NCBI GenBank assembly: GCA_943736015.1
Contig: OX031059.1
Coordinates: 42,853,159 to 42,917,158, forward strand
Source: Tridacna crocea
Lineage: Eukaryota; Mollusca; Bivalvia; Cardiida; Cardiidae
Direction of reading: 5' to 3'
DNA length: 64,000 nucleotides
Part shown: positions 55,800 to 64,000 of the stretch, piece by piece
Position numbering within the stretch: position 1 is the stretch's first letter
Layout: each line of letters begins with the position of its first letter
The notes under the pieces: generated by a model
Database searches by the model: none
What the model was told of the DNA's origin: nothing
The model's input: the letters and a program-made list of their open reading frames with translations, nothing else
Program-made: the position numbers and the translations under genes

Positions 55800-56010
55800 T
55801 TTCCAACACTTCTCACTATGGTGTTCCTAGGTCATTGGCTGCTTTCCCACATAACCATCTAGGGCATTATACACAGGTTATTCAGAAGCAAAATAGGAAT
55901 GTATCCTGTTGCAATGACTATTATAAATCCTCTGACAGAAATTGGCAAGCTGGAATTTTGTACCAGCCGCATGCTCACTCAAATGTTGTTACCAGCTGAG
56001 CTACAGAGCA
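55800..56010 (-). mobile_element. tRNA-derived SINE, second copy
   Basis: On the minus strand the head GCTCTGTAGCTCAGCTGGTA is followed by CAATTTCTGTCAGAGGA, GTCATTGCAACAGGATACAT and GGGAAAGCAGCCAATGAC, matching the body of the SINE at 46341-46640. Opposite orientation. Confidence 0.6.
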
Positions 56011-56011
56011 T

Positions 56012-56190
56012 TTTCATTTTTTCCCACAATGTTTTCAAAAGCTGTCTTTTTCTCAGAAGACTTCTCCTTTTCTGGTCACAAGCATTTTCTTCTTTTCCAA
56101 CAATGTTTTCAAAAGCCATCTCTTTCTCTGAAAGACTTCTCTTCTGGTCACCAGCATTTTCTTCTTCTCCACAATATTTCCAAAAACCTC
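56012..56190. mobile_element. threefold iteration of a TTAA-element segment
   Basis: TCCCACAATGTTTTCAAAAG, TTCCAACAATGTTTTCAAAA and TCCACAATATTTCC, each after an AGCATTTTC(T/A)T piece, about 65 bp apart. Confidence 0.6.
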
Positions 56191-56196
56191 CAATAT

Positions 56197-56426
56197 TTCA
56201 ACTCTTTACCAGATGGCATAGTTTTGACCTTGCCCAACTTGAAAGTATTTGCAGACAACAATTTAAATGTGACTCAAATAATGAAATTTGATCCTGATAG
56301 GGTAGAAAACACTGTGGGGAAAAAGAGAAAATACTGGTTACCAATATTTTCTCCTTTTCCCACAGTGCTTTCAAAAGGCTTCTTCCTCAAGCGTGTTACA
56401 AGTCATTATTAGGTTGTAAAGGGTTA
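56197..56426 (-). mobile_element. TTAA element, type A
   Basis: TCAACTCTTTACCAGATGGC to GTTGTAAAGGGTTAA; palindrome mostly symmetric (AATACTGGTTACCAATATTT, so both arms changed). Confidence 0.8.
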
Positions 56427-56693
56427 AAAAGCCTTCTTTTTCTTCAAAGACATCCCGTCTAGTTACCAACATTTTTTTATATTTTCCTACAATGTTTTAG
56501 AAAACCTACAGTGTTTTCAAAAGCATTCTCTATTTGGGGTTGTTAAAACTCAGGATTGTGTGGAATGGGGTAAAAGGGATGACAAGATAAAAAGATAGAA
56601 ATTCATCGAATAAACCTTATTTATTTCACAATGCAGTTCTGTGCATAAATATATATATACATGTATTTTACAAAAATATTCTGGGTGTAATTG

Positions 56694-56924
56694 CTGAACT
56701 CTGTACCAACGACAAAATTTTTAGACTGGTCCAAATTGAAAGCATTTGCAGACGACAATATAACTGTAACTAGAAATTTAAAATCTGTTTCCAGCAGGGT
56801 AGAAAACATCGTGGGAAAAGGAGAAAATGCTGTTTATCAGCACTTTCTCCTTTTCCCACAATGTTTTCAAAAGGCTTCTCCCTCAGGGTCATAAAAACCA
56901 GGGATTGTATTGTAAAGGGTTAAG
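56694..56924 (-). mobile_element. TTAA element, type A
   Basis: TGAACTCTGTACCAACGACA to GTATTGTAAAGGGTTAA; palindrome centre CTGTTTATCAG. Confidence 0.8.
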
Positions 56925-56971
56925 AATTATCATTAAAACAAAGTGAAGTTAGTAAACTCATATTCCTGTTT

Positions 56972-57410
56972 AAACCTTTACCACAAAATCCCAACTTTTA
57001 ACAACCCTATGAAAGGAGCAGTTTGAAAACATTATGGGAAAAGAAGAAAATGCTGATAACCAGCATTTTCTTTTTTTCCCACAATGTTTGCTACCCTGCT
57101 GAAAACAAATTTCAATTTTTTAGTTACATTTATTTTCTTGTCTGCAAAACCTTTCAACTTGGATTTTCTCACAATCTTTTCTATCCATTCCAAGACATAT
57201 CTCAACATCTGGTTGACATTTAATTTGTTGTCTGCAAATGATTTCAATATGTACGGTATTGGTCTAAAAGGCAGCATTCTCTCATTTTCCCGCAATGTTT
57301 TCTATCCTTTCAAAGAAAACTTTTCTACTCTGTGCACCATGTGATTCGTTTTCTGCAAATGCTTTCAGTTTTGACCATCCTTTATTTTTTTTTCATTGTA
57401 AAGTGCTAAA
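56972..57410 (+). mobile_element. TTAA element with extra copies of its right segment
   Basis: TTTAAACCTTTACCACAAAA and a near-intact palindrome, followed by three successive versions of the TTTTCT-A-CC to GTCTGCAAA segment. Confidence 0.7.
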
Positions 57411-57538
57411 AGAGACTACCGGTATTAACCTCAGTGAATACCTACTCTAATACTTTTCCTGTTTTCCTTTCAGTCATTATTTGCCTTTTCCCTACTCAAA
57501 TATTCCTTTAGCCACAAATTGTTAATTTGCAATATATC

Positions 57539-57760
57539 TTAACTCTTTACCAGATGACAAAATTTTGGACTAGTCCAACTTGAAAGCATTTGCAGACGAC
57601 ATAATAAGCATGACTCAAAAACTGAAATTTCATTTGGAAAGGGTAGAAAACATTGTGGGAAAAGGAGAAAATGCTGGTCACCGGCATTTTCTCCTTTTCC
57701 CACAAGGTTTTTAAAGCTTTTCTTTCTCCAGAAAGTCGGGATTGTGTGGTAAAGAATTAA
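57539..57760 (-). mobile_element. TTAA element, type A, near intact
   Basis: TTAACTCTTTACCAGATGAC to GTGTGGTAAAGAATTAA; centre CTGGTCACCGG. Confidence 0.85.
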
Positions 57761-57781
57761 TCCATGTCAGTCATCCATAAT

Positions 57782-58019
57782 TTAATTCTTCACCAAACAA
57801 CAAAGTTCTGGACTTGTCAAAACTTAAAGCATTTGCAGATAACAAAATAAAGTTTATAAACAAAACTCAAAAATTGAAATTTGTTTTCAGCAGGGTAGGA
57901 AACACTGTGGGAAAAAGAGAACATGCTGGTTACCAGCATTTTCTTCTTTTCCCACAACGTTTTCAGAAGCCTTCTTTATCAGAATTGTTAAAAGTCGGGA
58001 TGGCTTGGTATAGGGTTAA
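57782..58019 (-). mobile_element. TTAA element, type A
   Basis: TTAATTCTTCACCAAACAAC to GGCTTGGTATAGGGTTAA; palindrome slightly worn. Confidence 0.8.
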
Positions 58020-58199
58020 AGCAGTTGAAGAGGACAGTTTGAATTTAGCTTCAGGTTTTGAGATGTGAAAATATTGAACGATGAAAATGAGAAAAACTTT
58101 AGATATCAGCATTTCCTCCTTTTCCATCAGTGTTTTCTGCTTTTTTAAATCATGAATCTCATAACTTTAGCTATATGTAATTTACAGAATGCAAAACCT

Positions 58200-58653
58200 T
58201 TTAGCCCTTCACCAGACAAAAGAATTTTAGCCTTTGTCCAAATTGAAAGCATTTGAAGATGACAATTTCAAAGTGGTTACAATTGTGCAAATTTTCTTTG
58301 ACAGGGTAGAAAACTTTGTGGGAAAAGGAGGAAATATGTAGTTACCAGCATTTTCTCCTTTTCCCACGTCTTCCAAAGGCTTCTTTTCCAGGAGGATCAA
58401 AAGTCGGCATTTTGTGTTAAAGGGTTAACCCATTAGCAGACGACAATATTTTAGACTGGTCCAAATTGAAAGCATTTGCAGACGACAAAATAAAAGTGAC
58501 AGAAAATTTAGAATTTGTTTTGTGAAGGATAGAAAACATTGTGGGAAAAGGAGAAAATGCTGGTTACAAGCATTTGCTCCTTTTCCCACAATGTTTTCAA
58601 AAGACTTCTTTCTCAGGGGTGTCAAAAGTAGGGATCGTGTGGTAATGGGTTAA
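58200..58653 (-). mobile_element. two - TTAA elements sharing one TTAA
   Basis: 58200-58428 and 58425-58653; TTAA at 58425-58428 is the right end of the first and the left end of the second. The second has an almost perfect palindrome. Confidence 0.8.
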
Positions 58654-58686
58654 CCTGGACAATTTTGTAGTCTCAGTTATCATGAG

Positions 58687-58913
58687 TTAACCCTATTCCA
58701 AATGACAAAATTTTAGACTGGTCCAAATTGAAATCACTTGCAGATGACAAAATAAAAACCTAATTGAAAACTGAAATATGTTTCCAGCAAGGTAGAAAAC
58801 ATAGTGGGAAATGAAAATGCTGATAACCAGCCTTTTCTCATTTTCCCATAATGTGTTCAAAAGGCTTCTATCTCAGGGTCGTACAAACCAGGGACTGTTT
58901 GGTAAAGGGTTAG
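58687..58913 (-). mobile_element. TTAA element, type A
   Basis: TTAACCCTATTCCAAATGAC to GTTTGGTAAAGGGTTAG; palindrome worn (AATGCTGATAACCAGCC). Confidence 0.8.
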
Positions 58914-58997
58914 GCATTTTGTTCTTTTGTTACAGAATCAAAATACTGAGTTTCAACACATGGTAGATCTACTTATCTTCTTATGAGAGGGACATAC

Positions 58998-59173
58998 CAC
59001 TAGCTGGTTCTGTTTCTTTATAAATGACTTCACAATGGTTCTATAATATGGTAGACGTCTGAATTTTGTTTCTTCAGTGTTCCACATGTTTCTTATTGAA
59101 CGTTCGTGAAGTTTAAGTGCTGCAAAAATTACTGGACAACCATTAACTCCCCAAGCAATTCTGTACTGAAAAT
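58998..59173 (-). CDS. candidate internal coding exon, product unrecognised
   Basis: A 176-nt stretch on the minus strand is preceded by a strong acceptor (TTTCTTTTTTCATTTCAG) and followed by a donor (GTG/GTATGT). It is open throughout: two phase bases then 58 codons. The peptide contains RIAWGVNGCPVIF, then KLHERSIRNMW and RRLPYYRTIVKSFIKKQ; it is mixed and not low-complexity, and no repeat seen elsewhere in the window covers it. I recognise no family. Neighbours on both sides are TTAA elements (58687-58913 and 59566-59800). If real, its partner exons lie outside the parts I could identify. Confidence 0.4.
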
Positions 59174-59565
59174 CTGAAATGAAAAAAGAAATTTTCAAAC
59201 CTTTCACACACTGTATCAGTAAAAAAAACACCCATGAGGAAGAGGGTTTTTTTGGAAGGTAGCTGAATGCACTGGCATTTGACCTACTTCTTTGTACATA
59301 CTCAGATAGAACAAATAGATTTTAATTTGCAATTTGTAAAAAAAATTCACATGCTTATTGGCAGGCCCTTGCCGCCATATTTTCTTGAACATTTATGAAA
59401 CCATTATTTACAAGCACTGGGCATCACCCAATAACCCATAGATATACAGTGTACTGCTTTTCAACAAAACAAAACAATGGTGATGATAAAAAGGTAATTG
59501 CTTGCCAGGTTACTTTTTATTATCTTACTTCATTTTGAGCCATAAAAGAATTTCAATGCTTCTAT
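59174..59565. other. no feature recognised beyond the exon acceptor
   Basis: AT-rich. If the candidate exon at 58998-59173 is real, this would be intron. Confidence 0.45.
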
Positions 59566-59800
59566 TTAACTTATTACTATACGACAATGTATTAGTCTTG
59601 TCCAAATCGAAAGCATTTGAAGACGACAAGATAAAAGTGACTTAAAATTTGAAATTTGTTTTGTGAGGGGTAGAAAACATTGTGGGAAAAGGAGAAAATG
59701 CTGGTAATGATTATCAGCATTTTCTCCTTTTCCCACAATGTTTTCTAAAGGCTTCTTTCTCAGGCTCATCAAAAATAGGGATAGTGTGGTAATGGGTTGA
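59566..59800 (-). mobile_element. TTAA element with lengthened palindrome loop
   Basis: TTAACTTATTACTATACGAC to GTGTGGTAATGGGTTGA. The centre is CTGGTAATGATTATCAG, a few bases longer than normal. Confidence 0.8.
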
Positions 59801-59854
59801 GTATCTTGTACGCAACAAGCCATCGTTTTTGAAGACATTCATTGTTTCCAAACC

Positions 59855-60480
59855 ACCATAATAAATGGCATTTTCTCCTTTTCCAACAAGGTTTTTCTAC
59901 CCTTTTTATGGCAAATTTCATCATTCCAACCACATTGTATTTTGCACATAAAGAAATCATCTACATGTATCCATGGGCTGACAATGATTCAGAACCCTTT
60001 GGCCAAAAAAAAATATACAAAATGTTTTCTTCAGTCTGACAGTATGGTTTGATATCATGTTATAGAACTGACTTTAGATTTGTTGGTCAATAAGAAAAGG
60101 ATCTATGTACAAAGCTTACATTCGATCCAAAGGGGAGCTTCAATACCATTTTTTAAATGTTTCTCCTCTCCGAGACCCAATTACAAAATGACACCTGGGA
60201 AATCCTTCAGTCTACAGGTATATACAAAGACTAGTGGTTGCATGCTTGCTCCAATGCTATTTTTGTTATTTGGTCTCCACAGCAGAGACTAAATAACAAC
60301 AATAGCATCGGAGCAAGCCCTCAGAGTCCGACTGAAGGTACACAGTCCCCAGCTTCAAATTTCATTTTTCCTATCCTATCAAGGACAGAAGTCATCTTTT
60401 GACCAACTTTTAGATTTGTCGTCTGCTAAATTGCTTCCAATTTGATGCAGGCCTAAAGTTTGTCATCTTCTAAATAGTTA
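59855..60480 (+). mobile_element. TTAA-element halves around the long hairpin
   Basis: 59860-59955 and 60365-60480 are right-half fragments (GCATTTTCTCCTTTTCCAAC; TTTGTCGTCTGCTAAATTGC). 60244-60318 between them is the 34-nt-arm hairpin. The rest is unassigned. Confidence 0.5.
60244..60318. repeat. long hairpin, 34-nt arms and 7-nt loop
   Basis: GCTTGCTCCAATGCTATT to TTTGGTCTC pairs with GAGACTAAATAACAACAATA to GAGCAAGC around loop CACAGCA, with a few mismatches. Weaker inverted similarity (CTTCAGTC / GACTGAAG) extends outward. Confidence 0.6.
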
Positions 60481-61923
60481 AATGTTTACCAAACTTTTCC
60501 TCCATTTTTTGTGTTACTTATTTTTCAAAACTTAAATTAAGAACTGAACTTTTACGCTTCTTCTAAAAAGCCAAACTTTTATCCGAATATATGTACAACC
60601 CGGACACTGTGAAATTAAAACTCATCAATGATTCCAGTATTTTGTGGATTGTTTTACGGTTTGTATGTGAAGATACACGCGATTTTTTTGTGTTAGATTA
60701 TGAAATGTACGACTAACAAGAAGAAGCAGCCGTTAAATCACAAGAAATCAAGGAAAACTATCTCGTCTCCTTGTGTTTGTTTATTTCCGGTTCCATCATG
60801 ACTTTTCAACTGATATTTGTTAAAACATTGTCATGTATTTTTTGTCCATTGTTTTATTTACTTTCTTGCTCCCTCTTACTTCACTTATTTATTCCATTTT
60901 ACCTGCGCTTGTGCTTGGTGTTTTGTTCTAAACTGATTTTCTTTCAGAATTTAAGGCCATTGCGATAGAAGGATGAACTACCAATGGTCAATGGGAGACA
61001 ACTCGTACAAAATTTTATTATTAGTAATGTCAGAGTTGCTTCCCTTATTGAGGAGGAAAGGGCTTATTTCTGACTGCTTCACGTCGTTACCTTTGAAGAT
61101 AGGTCTACAAGAGACAGGCTCCACCCAAAGCCTCGCTTTGGCTTTTTCCGGTAGTGCTAAATGACTGCGGCTACAGTACCTGAATGGTAGAAGCAGTAGG
61201 CGGGACATGGAACCTCCTCCTCATGCCTGTGGTCCTTATATGCCTGTGCACCTTACAAAAAAGGCCAGCAAAGAGCAAGCGTAAAACCGAGGACGAATAA
61301 ACATGGTAACGTCTGTAGAGACAATCAGTTTGACAAGCGATAATTTTTCATGTACATAGCTGTAACGACTTCGAATCAATTCGTATGGTAAAATTGTTAA
61401 TTTTAATTATTCTAAAAACGACATGCCACCCGACAGAAAATAATTCAGTAAGACACATTATTTGTCAAAACAGGCGGTAGATAGTCTACCTTTTATTTCA
61501 TGACAATTTATAACGCCAATATTTGAATTTGGAATTAAGGTAAGATTTCACTAGAATAACAATGCATCATTTGGTGACATATCTCTGAGGTAACAGATAT
61601 TAATAAATCAAATTAGAGAGGATATGATATCACAATGATAAATAAACGCACACTTACCAACAAATTATCTTTTCATTTACGGACAATGTCGACAGATACC
61701 GCTTAATATTGAAACGTTATCTTATAAACTAGATCTAGTTCAAAACAAAACTTCTGGTTTGTAGAAATATACGAGGTAGATTCAAAATTGAGCCCTAAAG
61801 CTGTCCCCTATACTGACAACTATCTAGGGCGTCAAATAAACCCAACAGAAATGTTCAGTCCAGAATCTTCTCCCAAACAGTTACAAGGTTGCTTTTGTGA
61901 AGAATGTCTAAGCAAAGCGGACA

Positions 61924-61976
61924 GTGTAGGTCAAGACCAGACTGAACGTTCTGTACAATCTGATCTTAATCTACAC
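61924..61976. repeat. GATC-rich hairpin in duplication copy 2
   Basis: GTGTAGGTCAAGACCAGACT / AATCTGATCTTAATCTACAC around GAACGTTCTGTAC. Positional counterpart of 53930-53979. Confidence 0.5.
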
Positions 61977-62814
61977 TGGTTGCAAAGACAACTATTATTG
62001 TATATGGTGCTTTGAAGTTTTTTCGCGCCTACATGTGGACCTCTTTCGACGGTTTAAATATATAGACTCTACAATCCATTAAATGTATCTTGTAGAGATT
62101 TTAACACTAGACTACATAGGTTCAACAAAACAAGCGGACTATGTAAACAGAGAATTAGATCGTACATTCTATGGAGTATGATACTGAATGCCGTCCGCAA
62201 ATCTCATAACTTTGCAAATGGCGATTTTCCAGGATTCAAAACTTTCTCGATTATTCCATTCGAATTTCAAGAAATAAAGCAGGAAATGTTCTTTCTTAAA
62301 AAATAGATTCTAGCGTTACTGTATCGAAATCAAAGTCAATGAAACTCTCTTGTTAAAATTAATTGAAATCTTCATTAAAAACAGATTAAAACCGATACAC
62401 GCATGTCACCTTTCCGCCAGTGTTGTGTTTAGTACTTTGATCCGTCAAGCGTCTAGGAGAAATGATGAAAGATCATTATAAGGGAGATTACTCTTGGTTT
62501 TCTCTTACTCTTAGGCAGTACGAGTTTTCTCCCCTAGACCACATTTTTTTTTAAAATCCCAACTGCAGTAGTTTTGCATTACGGGTCAATAGGCTTCATT
62601 TATTGGGTCGATTGGTAAAGGATATAATTCGATATCGTAAATATTGTACCTAATTGAGAAAAATGACTATTTATCCATTTTTTTCGTCATATGTGAATCA
62701 AGGAAAATCATATTTGCACATAATTATGTAGATTACGCCATAGCTTTAAATCAATAGTATGCTTGTATATGATTATATTTTTTATACAATTTTAATCGAA
62801 TAATTCTTAAGCAA

Positions 62815-63068
62815 ATTTAACCCTTCACGTGACAGTCCGGATATTTAGGGACACTACTTAGGCTTTGGAAAACATGTTTGGAATCTTGAGGAAAACTGCT
62901 AGTTACAAGCAATTTTTCTTCTGCCACAACGATTTCATATCCTTCGCAATGTCCTTCTTTTGAGAAACTTTTGATCAAACAGTAGATCCCATCTGCAGAT
63001 GCTGTTTAAAACCAAAGACTACAAAATTTAAATTTATAGTTTGGTAGATTTGTTGGTTAAGAATTTAA
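62815..63068 (+). mobile_element. old TTAA element, counterpart in copy 2
   Basis: TTTAACCCTTCACGTGACAG; the interior TTTCATATCCTTCGCAATGT aligns with copy 1. Confidence 0.6.
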
Positions 63069-63186
63069 CCATTATCGTACTATGTAACTGAGATAAAACC
63101 TTCAAACTGATAGTAATTAGAGGCGCTTGAGCGCCTGTATTGCTCCACAGGCCTGATTTTTCTGTAACAGTGAAGAGAAGTTTTTA

Positions 63187-63411
63187 ACAATTACTATTCA
63201 ATCCTGCATTTTAGCTACCAACTGAAGAGAAAAAGCTAAGAAAAAGATGTGAGAAAAGAAGAAAATAATGGTAACCAGCATGTTCTTAGTTTTCCACAAT
63301 AATTTCTACCCTTTTTGATACAAGTTTTACTAATCTGAAGCTATATTATATTGTCTGCAACATCTTTCAATTATGAGCATTTACAAAATTTTGTCATCTG
63401 GTTATAGTTAA
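63187..63411 (+). mobile_element. worn TTAA element inside H10
   Basis: TTAACAATTACTATTCAATC, AATAATGGTAACCAGCATGT, TCATCTGGTTATAGTTAA. Confidence 0.65.
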
Positions 63412-63606
63412 AGAGGGTCTTGTCACAAACCATTCTGGGTGGGGAAACATCTAAATATAGAAAACTAGGTCACCAGGATTAACACCCCTTCTGTTCACTT
63501 TACACTTAGTCACCATTAAGTCAACAAACCTTTACCAGAATAATAAAAGTGGAGAGGTTCTCTTGTTTTATATGAAAAGGACTATGGATATGTAAAGCAA
63601 CCCTCT

Positions 63607-63832
63607 TTAACCCTTTACCAAACACCAAAATTTGGGATGTGACCAAATTGAAAGCAATTGCAAACGACAAATTAAACATTGATGAAATGATGATTTCTCT
63701 CTTTGATAGAGTAGACTACACTGGGGGAAAAGGAGAAAATGCTGATTATCAGCATTTTCTCCTTTTCCAAGAGTGTTTTCCAAAGACTTCTTCTTTAGGG
63801 TCGTTAAAAGTCAGGATTATACGACTTACCAC
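63607..63832 (-). mobile_element. TTAA element, type A, inside H10
   Basis: TTAACCCTTTACCAAACACC to AAGTCAGGATTATACGACTT; palindrome AAATGCTGATTATCAGCATT intact at the centre. Confidence 0.75.
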
Positions 63833-64000
63833 CATAGGAACTAACCTGCAATACAACACAGAAATCCAATGAATAGTTTGAGAGAAGAAATTTTTCAAAG
63901 ATTTTACTTTATACCATAAAAGGAAAATGAGTCTCCCATAAAAGCCATGGTTTTTTTAAGGAATTCTGTAGACCTCTATCTAAGGAACATTCCTGCAAAA

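Larger units (their letters stand above)
60560..63117 (+). repeat. large direct duplication, copy 2
   Basis: Paralog of 52555-55562. It holds the unoccupied TTAA at 62746-62749 where copy 1 carries a TTAA element. Both copies share an older, worn TTAA element (55268-55510 and 62815-63068). The Helentron-like element H10 starts at its right edge. Confidence 0.75.
63117..64000 (+). mobile_element. Helentron-like element H10 (5' part, runs off the window)
   Basis: Hairpin AGGCGCTTGAGCGCCT at 63121-63136, then TTGCTCCACAGGCC. It begins exactly where the duplicated block 60560-63117 ends. Contains two TTAA elements. From 63870 the sequence resembles the H3 core (GAGAGAAGAAATTTTTCAAA, AGCCATGG, AGGAACATTCCTGC). 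Confidence 0.5.

Overview
The window is AT-rich animal nuclear DNA: spliced genes, long intergenic and intronic stretches, and many short non-autonomous transposons and almost no transposase coding. The tandem-repeat elements that open with an AGGGCCATGATGGCCCT hairpin and a GCTCACCTGAG motif, and close with a GAGCAC/GTGCTC hairpin followed by AGGTGAGCTAAAA, are of the kind known from bivalves and other molluscs. A bivalve-like mollusc is the best guess. That is inference from repeat style; no species can be named.

Genes. Two intact paralogous genes lie in the same orientation on the minus strand, about 32 kb apart (4222-7410 and 39064-42282). Each encodes a protein of about 1,065 residues with 21 C2H2-type fingers, a Lys/Arg-rich linker and a disordered C-terminus with repeated Tyr-Arg motifs, all in one coding exon. 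Both have a good 3' splice site about 200 nt upstream of the start codon, so at least one 5' exon lies further right. Paralogous conserved blocks at 19.4-19.9 kb and 49.25-49.7 kb are the best candidates for the matching promoter or first-exon regions, so the duplication probably included the 5' flank. Other coding traces are a broken THAP-domain exon (15148-15527, plus) and a possible internal exon of an unrecognised gene (58998-59173, minus).

Repeats by region. Throughout: at least 50 full, partial or rearranged copies of a roughly 225-bp element flanked by TTAA, with CYCTTTACC-type ends and a central near-perfect palindrome (33-nt arms around one base). One copy (54965-55193) has an empty paralogous site at 62746, which shows TTAA target duplication. 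7.7-13.9 kb: three complete Helentron-like tandem-repeat elements, one inserted into a TTAA element and one carrying a MITE with a 9-bp target duplication. 16.4-17.7 kb: three-level nesting. 29-32.5 kb: two diverged Helentron-like elements and two fold-back elements, one with CRE-like palindromes. 42.6-46.6 kb: more Helentron-like pieces and a tRNA-derived SINE. 46.8-52.3 kb: a degenerate inverted-arm minisatellite, a long-TIR element with a 9-10-bp duplication, and a 1.9-kb fold-back element built of CCGTA/TACGG units. 52.6-63.1 kb: a direct duplication of about 2.6-2.8 kb surrounding a cluster of TTAA elements.

Function. The zinc-finger proteins are probably nuclear DNA-binding regulators; no target or partner can be read from the sequence. 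Both coding exons are free of recognisable repeats although their flanks carry roughly one element per kilobase.
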